NCBI GenBank assembly: GCA_038230835.1
Contig: JBBRMM010000007.1
Location: 72,049 to 136,048 of the forward strand
DNA length: 64,000 nucleotides
Source: DASUHT01 sp038230835
Lineage (GTDB): Bacteria; Actinomycetota; Thermoleophilia; Gaiellales; JAICJC01
Reading direction: 5' to 3'
The number at the start of each line of letters is the position of its first letter. Within the stretch, counting starts at the first letter, position 1. The notes beneath the pieces are model-generated. The model saw only the letters and a list, made by a program, of their open reading frames with translations. It had not been told where the DNA came from and did not search any database. Below, in pieces: positions 40,012 through 47,703 of the stretch. A program made the translations under genes and the position numbers.

Positions 40012-40937
40012 GGACGCGCAGCGCGAAGCAGGAGCGAGAAGAACTGCTGCTCGCCGTCGAACCGGTGGTTGTACCGCCAAGTCCACTCGTTGAGGTAGCC
40101 CTGCAGCCACCGCTTAGAGACCGAGTGGTGGGCACCGCGTAGGCCGCTCTTGAACAGGCCGAAGAACCCGTCGATGGTCTGGGTGTGGACGTCGCCCATC
40201 GCGTAGATCTTGGCCGAGTGGTCGATGGTGCGGTGGTGGTAGGAGTACCGCAGTTGGCCGTAGCCCTTCCACTGGTCGGTGTAGAGATTCGACCCCTCAA
40301 GGACGTACCGGCGCACGTTGCTATGCGAGTAAAGCTGGGTCGGGATGACCTTGGCGACGATGCGGCCGCTTCGCTCGACCGCTCCGAACACGACCGCCTT
40401 GCGCTCCATGTGCTCGTGCATCGTCCGCTTCTGGGACTGCTTCGGCTTGCCGCCGATGAAAGTCTCGTCCGCCTCCACGTCGCCGACCAGGAGCGGGTCA
40501 TCGTCCACCATGACCTGATTGCGGATCAGGTTGAACATCCGCCACGCGGTCTTGTAGTTGACGCCTAACTCGCGCTCAAGCTGCTTCGCGGAGATGCCGC
40601 ATCGTGTGCTCGTGATCAGGTGCATCGCCTTGAACCACAACCGCAGCGACGTGGACGAGCGAGCGAAGATCGTCCCGGCGGTCGGCTGGACATGGTGACC
40701 GCAACCGGTGCATGTCCACGTCTGACGGCGCTGCTTGGTCTTGTACCGCTTGAACCGGCACACGTTGCCGCACTTCGGGCACTCCGCGTGCTCGCCGTCA
40801 GCAGCGGCGTAACGCTGCTTCCAGAGCCAAACTAGGCAGGCGTCGTGATCGGGGAAGTCGCGGTCGAACTCGACCAGTGAGTAGGTCGAATCCGAGGACT
40901 TCGCGCGGACGGGGTTGTGTCGGTTCGCTGGTGGCAT
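40008..40937 (-). CDS. tnp: IS1595-family transposase
   Basis: 309 residues from ATG 40937 (GTG 40955 also possible). An N-terminal zinc ribbon (CPKCGNVCRFKRYKTKQRRQTWTCTGCGHHVQPTAGTIF) precedes a DDE-type core: VEADETFIGGKPKQ (first Asp), SNLYTDQWKGY (second Asp) and HTQTIDGFFGLFKSGLRGAHHSVSKRWLQGYLNEWTWRYNHR as the C-terminal acidic/Asn region. The pattern is that of ISSpo3/ISNwi1-like IS1595 transposases. Apparently intact. Confidence 0.9.
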   Translation of the reverse strand: MPPANRHNPVRAKSSDSTYSLVEFDRDFPDHDACLVWLWKQRYAAADGEHAECPKCGNVCRFKRYKTKQRRQTWTCTGCGHHVQPTAGTIFARSSTSLRLWFKAMHLITSTRCGISAKQLERELGVNYKTAWRMFNLIRNQVMVDDDPLLVGDVEADETFIGGKPKQSQKRTMHEHMERKAVVFGAVERSGRIVAKVIPTQLYSHSNVRRYVLEGSNLYTDQWKGYGQLRYSYHHRTIDHSAKIYAMGDVHTQTIDGFFGLFKSGLRGAHHSVSKRWLQGYLNEWTWRYNHRFDGEQQFFSLLLRAARP

Positions 40938-41005
40938 GGAGTCATCATAGCACACTTATACAGAGAACGGTCAATCGCCCACGCGTGCTATATAGCATGT
41001 AGGAG

Positions 41006-41515
41006 ATGGGAGCAGCGGATCCTTCTCCACCGGATCGTCGCCATCGGCTAGCGGGCTTGGCCGTTCTCGTCGGCGCGCCGCCCGCCGGGTTGCTTCTTGG
41101 CGTCCGGGTGGCCCCACACAGCGGGGGGACGGCTCTCGCCCTGGCCGGACTGGCCTCCGCGGCGGTGTGCGTCGTGGCGGCGCGAGTCGCGCTGCCGAGG
41201 CTGTCGTGGGCGGCCGCGGTGGGCGGGGTGGTTGCGGCGGGCGTGCTTCTGGTGGTGGGCGTCGCAGTCGAGTGGATCTCGCTCCTGGCCACCGACGCGT
41301 GCCCGGGCACCGACGTCCGAACGCCGGGGTACGTCACACCCCTGGCCGACGCCGCCGTGGTGGTCGTGTATCTGGCGGTTCTCGTGTTCGCGCTGCGCAA
41401 CCGCGGTCGACGCCGCTGGGCGGCACCGTTCGCACCTGGCCTCGCCGTGGCCGCCGCCGCTCCCGTCCTGATCGCGCTCGCGGCCACCGGGATTCCGCAC
41501 CACTGCTACACATAG
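41006..41515 (+). CDS. Hypothetical membrane protein (169 aa)
   Basis: Four or five hydrophobic helices (LAGLAVLVGAPPAGLLLGVRVA, ALAGLASAAVCVVAARVAL, AAVGGVVAAGVLLVVGVAVEWISLL, PLADAAVVVVYLAVLVFALR, GLAVAAAAPVLIALAATGI). Family unknown. AGGAG directly abuts ATG 41006. The IS right end is 17 bp upstream, so the gene's native promoter was probably separated from it. Confidence 0.65.
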   Translation: MGAADPSPPDRRHRLAGLAVLVGAPPAGLLLGVRVAPHSGGTALALAGLASAAVCVVAARVALPRLSWAAAVGGVVAAGVLLVVGVAVEWISLLATDACPGTDVRTPGYVTPLADAAVVVVYLAVLVFALRNRGRRRWAAPFAPGLAVAAAAPVLIALAATGIPHHCYT

Positions 41516-41540
41516 CGCGCGCGGCCTCGGACACGGTCGG

Positions 41541-41711
41541 TCAGAGCCGGCCGGTGGACTTCGCGTACTGATACGCACCGAATCCGATCAGAGCCGCGCC
41601 GAACACGGCCGCGGCCGGACCGGAGTTGGTGCCCAGCAGGACGAGTTTGCCGGTCAGGCCGCCGATCAGAAAGACGAGGCCGATCCCGACGTTCCACAGC
41701 ACGCGGGTCAT
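41541..41711 (-). CDS. Small membrane protein (56 aa)
   Basis: ATG 41711 overlapping the Nudix stop (ATGA). Translation MTRVLWNVGIGLVFLIGG then LTGKLVLLGTNSGPAAAVFG and ALIGFGAYQYAKSTGRL: two short helices, common type of actinobacterial small membrane protein. Function unknown; too short for usual gene callers. Confidence 0.65.
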   Translation of the reverse strand: MTRVLWNVGIGLVFLIGGLTGKLVLLGTNSGPAAAVFGAALIGFGAYQYAKSTGRL

Positions 41712-42322
41712 GCCGTCGGACGGTATCCGAGCGGTCGGCTGTCGGGGCTGACGGGGTGGAGCGTGCGGGCGACCCGCTCACCGTGCTCGGCGTGCCAGCC
41801 GCTAACCTCCGCGGGGTCGAGCCAGGCCAGTTCGAGCGACTCGTGGTCAGGTCTCACAAGACCGCCGCACGACCTGCACAGGTAGCAGATCCCCACCGCA
41901 CCGTGCGGTGACGCGGGCAGCGACGCGGGACGCGAGGTGACCGACCCCAGGCGCACCACCTCGACCTCCAGACCGGTCTCCTCACGCACCTCGCGCACGA
42001 CCCCGGCCTCGGGCGCCTCGTTTACGCCCAGCCAGCCACCGGGGAGTCCCCACAGCCCGTCGTCTGCTCGCCGCTGAAGCAGCACCCGGCCATGATCGTC
42101 GGGGATCACGGCGGTGACACCGATCTTGGGCGTCGGCGTGCCCAGCTCCCGCCGGAAGCGCTCGCTCGCCTCGGCCTCCGGGATGCCGGTGAGCGCCTGG
42201 TAGCACTCGCCGACGATGGCGGCGAGCCGCTCGTACCGCTCCCGGTCGTACGGGCTCTCCGCGTACGCCAGTCCCTCGTAGGCGAAGCCCCGCAGCCCCT
42301 CCAGGAGCTCCGCGCTGTCCAC
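41708..42322 (-). CDS. Nudix hydrolase with N-terminal helical domain
   Basis: 204 residues from GTG 42322, overlapping the stop of the phosphodiesterase-like gene by one base (TAGTG). Nudix box GGWLGVNEAPEAGVVREVREETGLEVE (G-x5-E-x7-REVREETG), preceded by RRADDGLWGLPGG. The N-terminal 60 residues (LRGFAYEGLAYAESPYDRERYERLAAIVGECYQAL) form the extension seen in Nudix proteins that hydrolyse ADP-sugars or similar. Substrate unknown. Confidence 0.88.
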   Translation of the reverse strand: MDSAELLEGLRGFAYEGLAYAESPYDRERYERLAAIVGECYQALTGIPEAEASERFRRELGTPTPKIGVTAVIPDDHGRVLLQRRADDGLWGLPGGWLGVNEAPEAGVVREVREETGLEVEVVRLGSVTSRPASLPASPHGAVGICYLCRSCGGLVRPDHESLELAWLDPAEVSGWHAEHGERVARTLHPVSPDSRPLGYRPTA

Positions 42323-43704
42323 TATCGAAGCACGCGCCCGCGCATGTCGGCCGGCACAGCCAGTCCGAGCGCGGTCAGCACGGTGGGCGCGATGTCGAAC
42401 AGGCTCGCATCCTCCGGGATGGCCGCCGGCATTCCCGGCCCGGCCAGGATGGCGATCCCGTGCTTGGCGTGGTTGGCGTCGTCCGGTCCGGTGTCGTTCT
42501 CCCGCACGTGCACCCGTCCGTCGCCCACCGAGCCGATTGCGCGCCAGGTCAGGTTGCCGAAATAGGCGATCAGATCGGGCGGGAAGCCGTTGGCGATCTC
42601 GTACAGGTCGCGTGGTCGGTACACGCGAGTGCCGATCGGCGACCCTGCCTCGTCGCCCAGCGCCTCGAGCTCCTCGATCAGCTCGTCGCGCAGCGCCTCG
42701 ACCTCACCCGGCGGCACGATCCCCTGCGGCTCGCGCCCGGCGATGTTGAGGAAGATCCGCGAGTAGTACCCGCCGTCCGCCCACGCCCGGGTGTTGGCCC
42801 AGTCGATCGTGCAGCCCCCGATCGGTGTCGCCACCGAGGGCGGGTCGATCAAGCTGAGATAGCCGTGCTGCATCAGCCACTCGTTGATCTGGATGCCGCC
42901 GAACATCGACTGCGCTCCGTGATCGGACACGACCAGCACGGCTGTGTCGTCACCCAGCCCGTCGACCAGTGCCCCGACCTCCGAGTCCAGGTAGCGGTAG
43001 TAGCCGCGGAATGCCTGTTCGAACGGGTTTCCCGGCTCGTAGTCGGGGTGTCGGGGGTCATAGAACCGCCACAGTGCATGGTGCAGGCGGTCGGTGCCCA
43101 TCTCGACCATCGCGAACAGATCCCAGTCACGGGTGTCGCGCAGGTGGCGGGCGAGCTGGAAGCGGCGGCGCGTCATCTCGTGGATGTCGCGCAGGATCCG
43201 CTCCCGCTGGTCGGTGCGGAAGTCGGGCACGTCGAACATGTACTCACCCACCACCCCGCGGATCTCCTCGCGCAGCTCGGCTGGGTAGGTGTATGTGGAC
43301 TCGATCGACGGCGTCAAGAAGCACGACACCATCTCGCCGTTGAGCGGGTGCACCGGAAAGGTCTGCGGCACGCCGAGGACGACGCTGTGCCTCCCCGCGC
43401 GGCTCAGGATGTCCCACAGCCGGTCGTCGTGGACCTTCTCGGAGGTCGCGAACGTCATCTTGTCGTACGAGTCGTCGGCGCGGTTGCGGAAGCCGTAGAA
43501 GCCGAGCCGCCCCGGGTCCTTCGAGCTCATCATGCACGTCCACGCGGGGACGGTGATCGGTGGATCGCAGGACTCCAGCCGACCCCACGCCCCGCGGTCC
43601 ATGAGGCCGGAGAGCACGGGCAGCTCGGCCCGCATGTCGTCGAAGACGATTCCGGGATCGACGCAGTCCAAGCCGACGATCATGACTCTGCGTGCGGTGC
43701 TCAC
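42322..43704 (-). CDS. Alkaline-phosphatase-superfamily enzyme (nucleotide pyrophosphatase/phosphodiesterase type), A
   Basis: 460 residues. MIVGLDCVDPGIV (first metal Asp), PPITVPAWTCMMSSKDPGRLGFYGF with the nucleophilic Thr, VVEMGTDRLHHALW (Asp/His metal ligands), VVSDHGAQSMFG and NHAKHGIAILAGPG (His ligands) complete the type-I phosphodiesterase site. Substrate unknown; a homologue lies on the other side of the glycosyltransferase (44898). Possibly hydrolyses lipid- or nucleotide-linked phosphates of surface polymers. Divergent from the glycosyltransferase operon. Confidence 0.88.
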   Translation of the reverse strand: MSTARRVMIVGLDCVDPGIVFDDMRAELPVLSGLMDRGAWGRLESCDPPITVPAWTCMMSSKDPGRLGFYGFRNRADDSYDKMTFATSEKVHDDRLWDILSRAGRHSVVLGVPQTFPVHPLNGEMVSCFLTPSIESTYTYPAELREEIRGVVGEYMFDVPDFRTDQRERILRDIHEMTRRRFQLARHLRDTRDWDLFAMVEMGTDRLHHALWRFYDPRHPDYEPGNPFEQAFRGYYRYLDSEVGALVDGLGDDTAVLVVSDHGAQSMFGGIQINEWLMQHGYLSLIDPPSVATPIGGCTIDWANTRAWADGGYYSRIFLNIAGREPQGIVPPGEVEALRDELIEELEALGDEAGSPIGTRVYRPRDLYEIANGFPPDLIAYFGNLTWRAIGSVGDGRVHVRENDTGPDDANHAKHGIAILAGPGMPAAIPEDASLFDIAPTVLTALGLAVPADMRGRVLR

Positions 43705-43744
43705 GGACGGCCATGCTACCGGCGGGGGGCGAGCAGACCGGCCG

Positions 43745-43758
43745 GTAGAATCGGGTGC
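43745..43758 (+). promoter_or_regulatory. -10 of the glycan operon
   Basis: TAGAAT (43745-43750) eight bases before ATG 43759: leaderless-type promoter for the glycosyltransferase operon. No good -35. Confidence 0.4.
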
Positions 43759-44901
43759 ATGTCACAAACTCCCCTGCGGGTGCTCGGCGTGGGCGACGGG
43801 CGCTCGATCATCTTCCTGCGCTGGGCCTGGCGGCTGGCCGAGCTGGGACACGAGGTGCACATCGTCTCCGACCGGATCACCGACCGCCCCGGCGAGCTCG
43901 ACACGATCACCGCGCACGACGTGCGCTCGCTCGAGCTCGGCACGCGCATCAAGGGCGTGCGGCGGCTTCGCTTCGGGGCCGGCATCCGCAAGCTCGCCCG
44001 GCGTCTGGACGTCGACCTGGTGCACGCGCACTACCTGCTGCCGTACGGATACTGGGCGGCGGAGGCGGACATCCACCCGCTGGTGATGAGCCCGTGGAAC
44101 ACGGACATCTTCACCTATGGCCGGGATTCGGCGCGGGGTCGCAAGCGGGTCGCGGCAGCGGTCGCGGCCGGCGACCACTTCATGGTCAGCTCGATCGCCA
44201 ATGCCGACGAGGCGTTCCGGCTGGGTGCGCCGCACGACCGGCTCGACCGGATCGTGTGGTACTGCGACTCGGACAAGTTCTCGCCCGACCACCGAAGAGC
44301 GGGGCTGGCGGCACAGTTCGGCTGGCCGGACGACTCGCTGGTCATCCTCTCGCTGCGCAACTACCGGCCCAACACGAACCTCGACGTGCTGGTCGACGCG
44401 TTCGAGCGCGTGTCGCAGGCTGAGCCGCGGGTGCGCCTGATCATGGCGGCCCGCGGGGGCTGGATCCGGGATGAGATCGACGCCCGGATCGACCGGCTGG
44501 GGCTGCGCGATCGGCTCGTCCAGATCTTTGCCGGCCCCGACGAGCTGCCGGGGTTGTGCGCCTCGTCGGACATGGGGATCTCGATCGCCTCCACCGATGC
44601 CACCCCGGCCTCGATGATCGAGTCGATGGCCTCACGGCTTCCGATGGTGATGGGCGACGCGATCACGATCGACGAGTGGATCACGCCCGGAGAGGGCGGC
44701 GAGGTGATCGACTGCCGCGATGTCGGCGCCTGTGAGGCCGCCCTGCTGAAGCTGGTGCGCGACCCAGAGCTTCGGCGCACGTACGGCGAGCGCAACGAGC
44801 GGGTCGTGCGCGAGCGGCTGTCAGCCCCGGGGCCGGCGATGGAGGCGATGTACCGCCGAATACTGGCCGGCGACCGCGTCGCGGTGGCCGCCACGGCATG
44901 A
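43759..44901 (+). CDS. Glycosyltransferase, GT4 (GT-B) type
   Basis: 380 residues from ATG 43759. GT-B fold: an N-terminal RVLGVGDGRSIIFLRWAWRLAELGHEVHIVS segment, DVDLVHAHYLLPYGYWAA, then the C-terminal nucleotide domain with ILSLRNYRPNTNLDVLVDAFERV, AGPDELPGLCASSDMGISIASTDATPASMIESMASRLPMVMGD (the E-x7-E-like region). Acceptor and sugar are unknown. First gene of a four-gene operon with overlaps. Confidence 0.85.
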   Translation: MSQTPLRVLGVGDGRSIIFLRWAWRLAELGHEVHIVSDRITDRPGELDTITAHDVRSLELGTRIKGVRRLRFGAGIRKLARRLDVDLVHAHYLLPYGYWAAEADIHPLVMSPWNTDIFTYGRDSARGRKRVAAAVAAGDHFMVSSIANADEAFRLGAPHDRLDRIVWYCDSDKFSPDHRRAGLAAQFGWPDDSLVILSLRNYRPNTNLDVLVDAFERVSQAEPRVRLIMAARGGWIRDEIDARIDRLGLRDRLVQIFAGPDELPGLCASSDMGISIASTDATPASMIESMASRLPMVMGDAITIDEWITPGEGGEVIDCRDVGACEAALLKLVRDPELRRTYGERNERVVRERLSAPGPAMEAMYRRILAGDRVAVAATA

Positions 44902-46523
44902 GGGCGCTCGTCCTCGGCCTCGACGGCGCCGACCACGATCTGGTCGGTGAGCTGCTCGAGCAGGGCCGGCTGCCGGTGCTCGCCGGTCTGGCCGAGCGAG
45001 GCGCCTACGGCCCGCTGCGCTCCACGATTCCGGCCGTCACACCGACCGCATGGTCGTCCTTTCTGACCGGTCTCAATCCGGGCGGGCACGGCATCTTCAA
45101 CTTCTCGTCGAACCCCAACCGCGGCCAGGCGCGGGTCGAGAGCGCGGCCAGCCGCTCGGGCGCGCCGCTGTGGCGGACGCTCGGCGCGGCCGGCGTTCGC
45201 TCGGCGTTCGTCACGGTGCCGTACACGTATCCCGTGGAACCGATCGACGGCATCCTGGTCAGCGGCTACGGCGGTCCGCAGCGGCCCGAGATCACACCGG
45301 TCGCGGCGTCGCAGCGGATCCTCGCTGCCCACCCCGACCTGGCCACGTCGCTGCACCCGATGAAGGAGCGCTGGTGGGAGGACTTTCCCCGCTACGCCCG
45401 GCGCCTCATCGAGCACGTCGAGCAGATCGCCGACGTGTGCGCCCTGTGCATGGAGATGGAGCCCGATCTGGGCCTGCTGGCGGTCGACTTCATGTCCACC
45501 GACTTCGCCGGGCACCTCGGCTACGCGCGGCTGGACGCGGATCATCCGGCGCATGCGCAGGCCGGGTCGGGCGACGAGTTGATCCAGGTCTACCAGGCGG
45601 TCGACCGCGCCTGCGGTGAGCTGATCGAGCGCGCCCGCAACCTGTACGGCGAGGAGCCGACCGCGATCATCATGTCCGATCACGGCATGAAGCCGATCCA
45701 CTGGATGTTCCACGCCAACCGCTGGCTGGAGCAACACGGGCATCTGCGCTACCGCCGGCGCTCGCTGCAGCGGCTCAAGCGGACCAGGCTCGACACGCTG
45801 GCCAAGGTCGACTCACGGCTGGCGCGCACGACCCGTTGGTACGCCCGGGCGCTGGACGCCGTACCGTTGGTGCCGCGCACTGTCGAGGATCGGCCCTTCG
45901 CCGACGTCGACTACGGCCGCACCCGCGCCTACTGCTTCGCCACCGGGGGCCAGATCTTCCTCGGCGAGGCGACCGGCGCCCGCCACGACGCGGCGTACGC
46001 CGATCAACTCGCCGCGGAGCTCGAGGCGATCCCCCACCCCGAGACCGGCGAGCCGCTCTTCGAGGTGCTGCGCGGCCGAGACCTGTACCACGGCACGCAT
46101 ATGGCCAAGGCGCCCGACCTGCTGCTGATTCCGCGTGACGAGCGGGTGCATGTGGAGTCGTCCCGGCGTCCGTGGCCGGAGGCGATCGAGCGCCACGACC
46201 ACCTCGACCCGGAGAGCTTCTATGGTTACTCGGGGCATCACGGGGTGACCGGGATCCTTGCCGCCGCCGGGCCGGGGATCCGGCCCGGCGAGGTGCCCGC
46301 CGGCTCGCACATCGCACAGCTCGCCGCCACCATCCTGCAGCTGCACGGGCTGGCGGCCGAAGGCATCGAGCCGCCGATCGAGGCCATCCTCGCCGGCGCA
46401 GGCGAGACCGTCAGCGTGGCCCCGGCAGCCTCGGACGCCGGCGACGCCAGCGACGCCGGCATCTACTCGGCCGACGAGGAGGCCGAGATCCTGAGCCGCC
46501 TGCGCGACCTTGGGTACGAGTAA
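44898..46523 (+). CDS. Alkaline-phosphatase-superfamily enzyme (nucleotide pyrophosphatase type), B
   Basis: 541 residues; ATG 44898 overlaps the glycosyltransferase stop (ATGA). LVLGLDGADHDLV (metal Asp), STIPAVTPTAWSSFLTGLNPGGHGIFNF with nucleophile Thr, VDFMSTDFAGHLG, IIMSDHGMKPIHW, and YSGHHGVTGILAAAGPG complete the active site. Homologous to the divergent gene at 42322 but longer, with an inserted region around 280-330. Ends with an acidic tail (YSADEEAEILSRLRDLGYE). Likely works on intermediates handled by the neighbouring glycosyltransferase. Confidence 0.88.
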   Translation: MRALVLGLDGADHDLVGELLEQGRLPVLAGLAERGAYGPLRSTIPAVTPTAWSSFLTGLNPGGHGIFNFSSNPNRGQARVESAASRSGAPLWRTLGAAGVRSAFVTVPYTYPVEPIDGILVSGYGGPQRPEITPVAASQRILAAHPDLATSLHPMKERWWEDFPRYARRLIEHVEQIADVCALCMEMEPDLGLLAVDFMSTDFAGHLGYARLDADHPAHAQAGSGDELIQVYQAVDRACGELIERARNLYGEEPTAIIMSDHGMKPIHWMFHANRWLEQHGHLRYRRRSLQRLKRTRLDTLAKVDSRLARTTRWYARALDAVPLVPRTVEDRPFADVDYGRTRAYCFATGGQIFLGEATGARHDAAYADQLAAELEAIPHPETGEPLFEVLRGRDLYHGTHMAKAPDLLLIPRDERVHVESSRRPWPEAIERHDHLDPESFYGYSGHHGVTGILAAAGPGIRPGEVPAGSHIAQLAATILQLHGLAAEGIEPPIEAILAGAGETVSVAPAASDAGDASDAGIYSADEEAEILSRLRDLGYE

Positions 46524-46527
46524 CAGC

Positions 46528-47703
46528 GTGCGGCTCGCCGACCGCGTCCGCCGGCACCTGGCCGGCAGCCCGCAGCCACCGGCGGTGGTCTTCGAATGCT
46601 CGTTCGCCAACGGCCTGTCGGTGATTCGGCGGCTGGCGCGACTGGACGTGCCGGTGATCGCGGTGGATCCGAATCCGCAGGCGCTGGGTCTGCGCTCGCG
46701 ACTTGCGCTGGGCCTGGTGTGTCCCGACCCCGGGTCGGATGCCGACGGCTTTCGGTCGTTTCTGAGCGAGCTGGGCGAGGCTCTGCCCCGACCCGCGGTC
46801 GCGTTTCCGACGCATGACGAGCATCTCGTCGCGGTCACGTCGGCAGCGTCCGCCAGCTTCGTGCTGCCGTTCGGGCCGCCGGAGCTGATCTCGGCCATCC
46901 AGGCCAAGCGGTTCCAGTACGAGGCGGCGGAGCGGGCCGGCGTGGCGCTTCCGGTCACCGTCTACCCCGGCTCCGAGGAAGAGGCCCGCAAGGCCGCCGC
47001 GCAGATGCCCTACCCGGCGGTCATGAAGCCGTCGAGGGGCGCCGCGTTCAAGGCTCTGCACCGGCGGCCGCTGATCGAGGCATCCGAACCCGAGCAGCTG
47101 GTTGCCGCGTACCGCGAGGGCGCCGCCCACGAGCCAATGCTGCAAGAGCGGATCCCGGGCGGCGACGACTGCCTGTGGACAGTCGGCAGCTACATCGGCC
47201 GCGACGGGCGTCCACTGGGCGTGTTCTGCGGCCGCAAGCTGCTGCAGATGCCGGCCGGTGTCGGCACGTGTCGCGTCGGCGAGGCGATATGGGACGAGGA
47301 CGCGGTGGACTGCGCGCTTCGGCTGCTGCGAGAGTTGGGCTTTCACGGTATCTCGCAGGTGGAGTTCAAGCGCGATCCGCGAGACGGGGTGTTCAAGCTG
47401 ATGGAGGTGAACGCCCGGTTGTGGCAGTGGCACGGCCTGGCCGCCGACTGCGGCGTCGACCTGGTCGCGATGGCCTATCGGGATGCGCTCGGAGAGCGCG
47501 TGCGGCCCGGCGTGCAGACGCGGGCGCGACGGCGTTGGGTGGCGGTGGCCGGGCACCTGCGCGAGAGTCGCGCTGAAGGCCGCTCGCTGGGTGAGACGCT
47601 GCGTCCGCTGCGGCCGCCGTTTACGGAGCCCGTGCTCTCGCTGCGCGATCCGATGCCGGCGGTGCACCAGTGGTACGGGGTCATTCGGCGGGGGCTGCGG
47701 TGA
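46528..47703 (+). CDS. ATP-grasp-type carboxylate-amine ligase-like protein
   Basis: 391 residues from GTG 46528; a TTG at 46510 would overlap the upstream gene. N-terminal Rossmann part (VVFECSFANGLSVIRRLARLDVPVIAVDPNP), then the ATP-grasp core: KRFQYEAAERAGVALPVTVYPGS, YPAVMKPSRGAAFKALHRRPLIEA (ATP Lys), MLQERIPGGDDCLWTVGSYIG, GISQVEFKRDPRDGVFKLMEVNARLWQWH (metal Glu/Asn). Resembles enzymes that ligate amino acids or carbamoyl-like groups to small molecules or surface sugars. Overlaps the deacetylase gene (GTGA). Confidence 0.85.
   Translation: MRLADRVRRHLAGSPQPPAVVFECSFANGLSVIRRLARLDVPVIAVDPNPQALGLRSRLALGLVCPDPGSDADGFRSFLSELGEALPRPAVAFPTHDEHLVAVTSAASASFVLPFGPPELISAIQAKRFQYEAAERAGVALPVTVYPGSEEEARKAAAQMPYPAVMKPSRGAAFKALHRRPLIEASEPEQLVAAYREGAAHEPMLQERIPGGDDCLWTVGSYIGRDGRPLGVFCGRKLLQMPAGVGTCRVGEAIWDEDAVDCALRLLRELGFHGISQVEFKRDPRDGVFKLMEVNARLWQWHGLAADCGVDLVAMAYRDALGERVRPGVQTRARRRWVAVAGHLRESRAEGRSLGETLRPLRPPFTEPVLSLRDPMPAVHQWYGVIRRGLR

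Larger units (their letters stand above)
37948..40988. mobile_element. IS1595-family unit with passenger genes
   Basis: About 3.0 kb bounded by inverted repeats: left GCACGCGTGGGCGATTGGCC (37948-37967) and right the complement of GCACGCGTGGGCGATTGACC (40969-40988), with a further shared TGTATAAG about 9 bp inward on both sides. The palindrome ACGCGT abuts both ends, so the true ends could be 37956 and 40980 (GGGCGATTG). No clear 8-bp target duplication. Contains five passenger genes and the transposase at the right end. Lower GC than the flanks in the passenger part. Confidence 0.75.

Noticed and set aside
37940..40996. Eight-base target duplication for the IS1595-like unit
   Set aside because: Flanking octamers TGACAACC and TATATAGC differ; only the palindromic ACGCGT matches, which can belong to the inverted ends.
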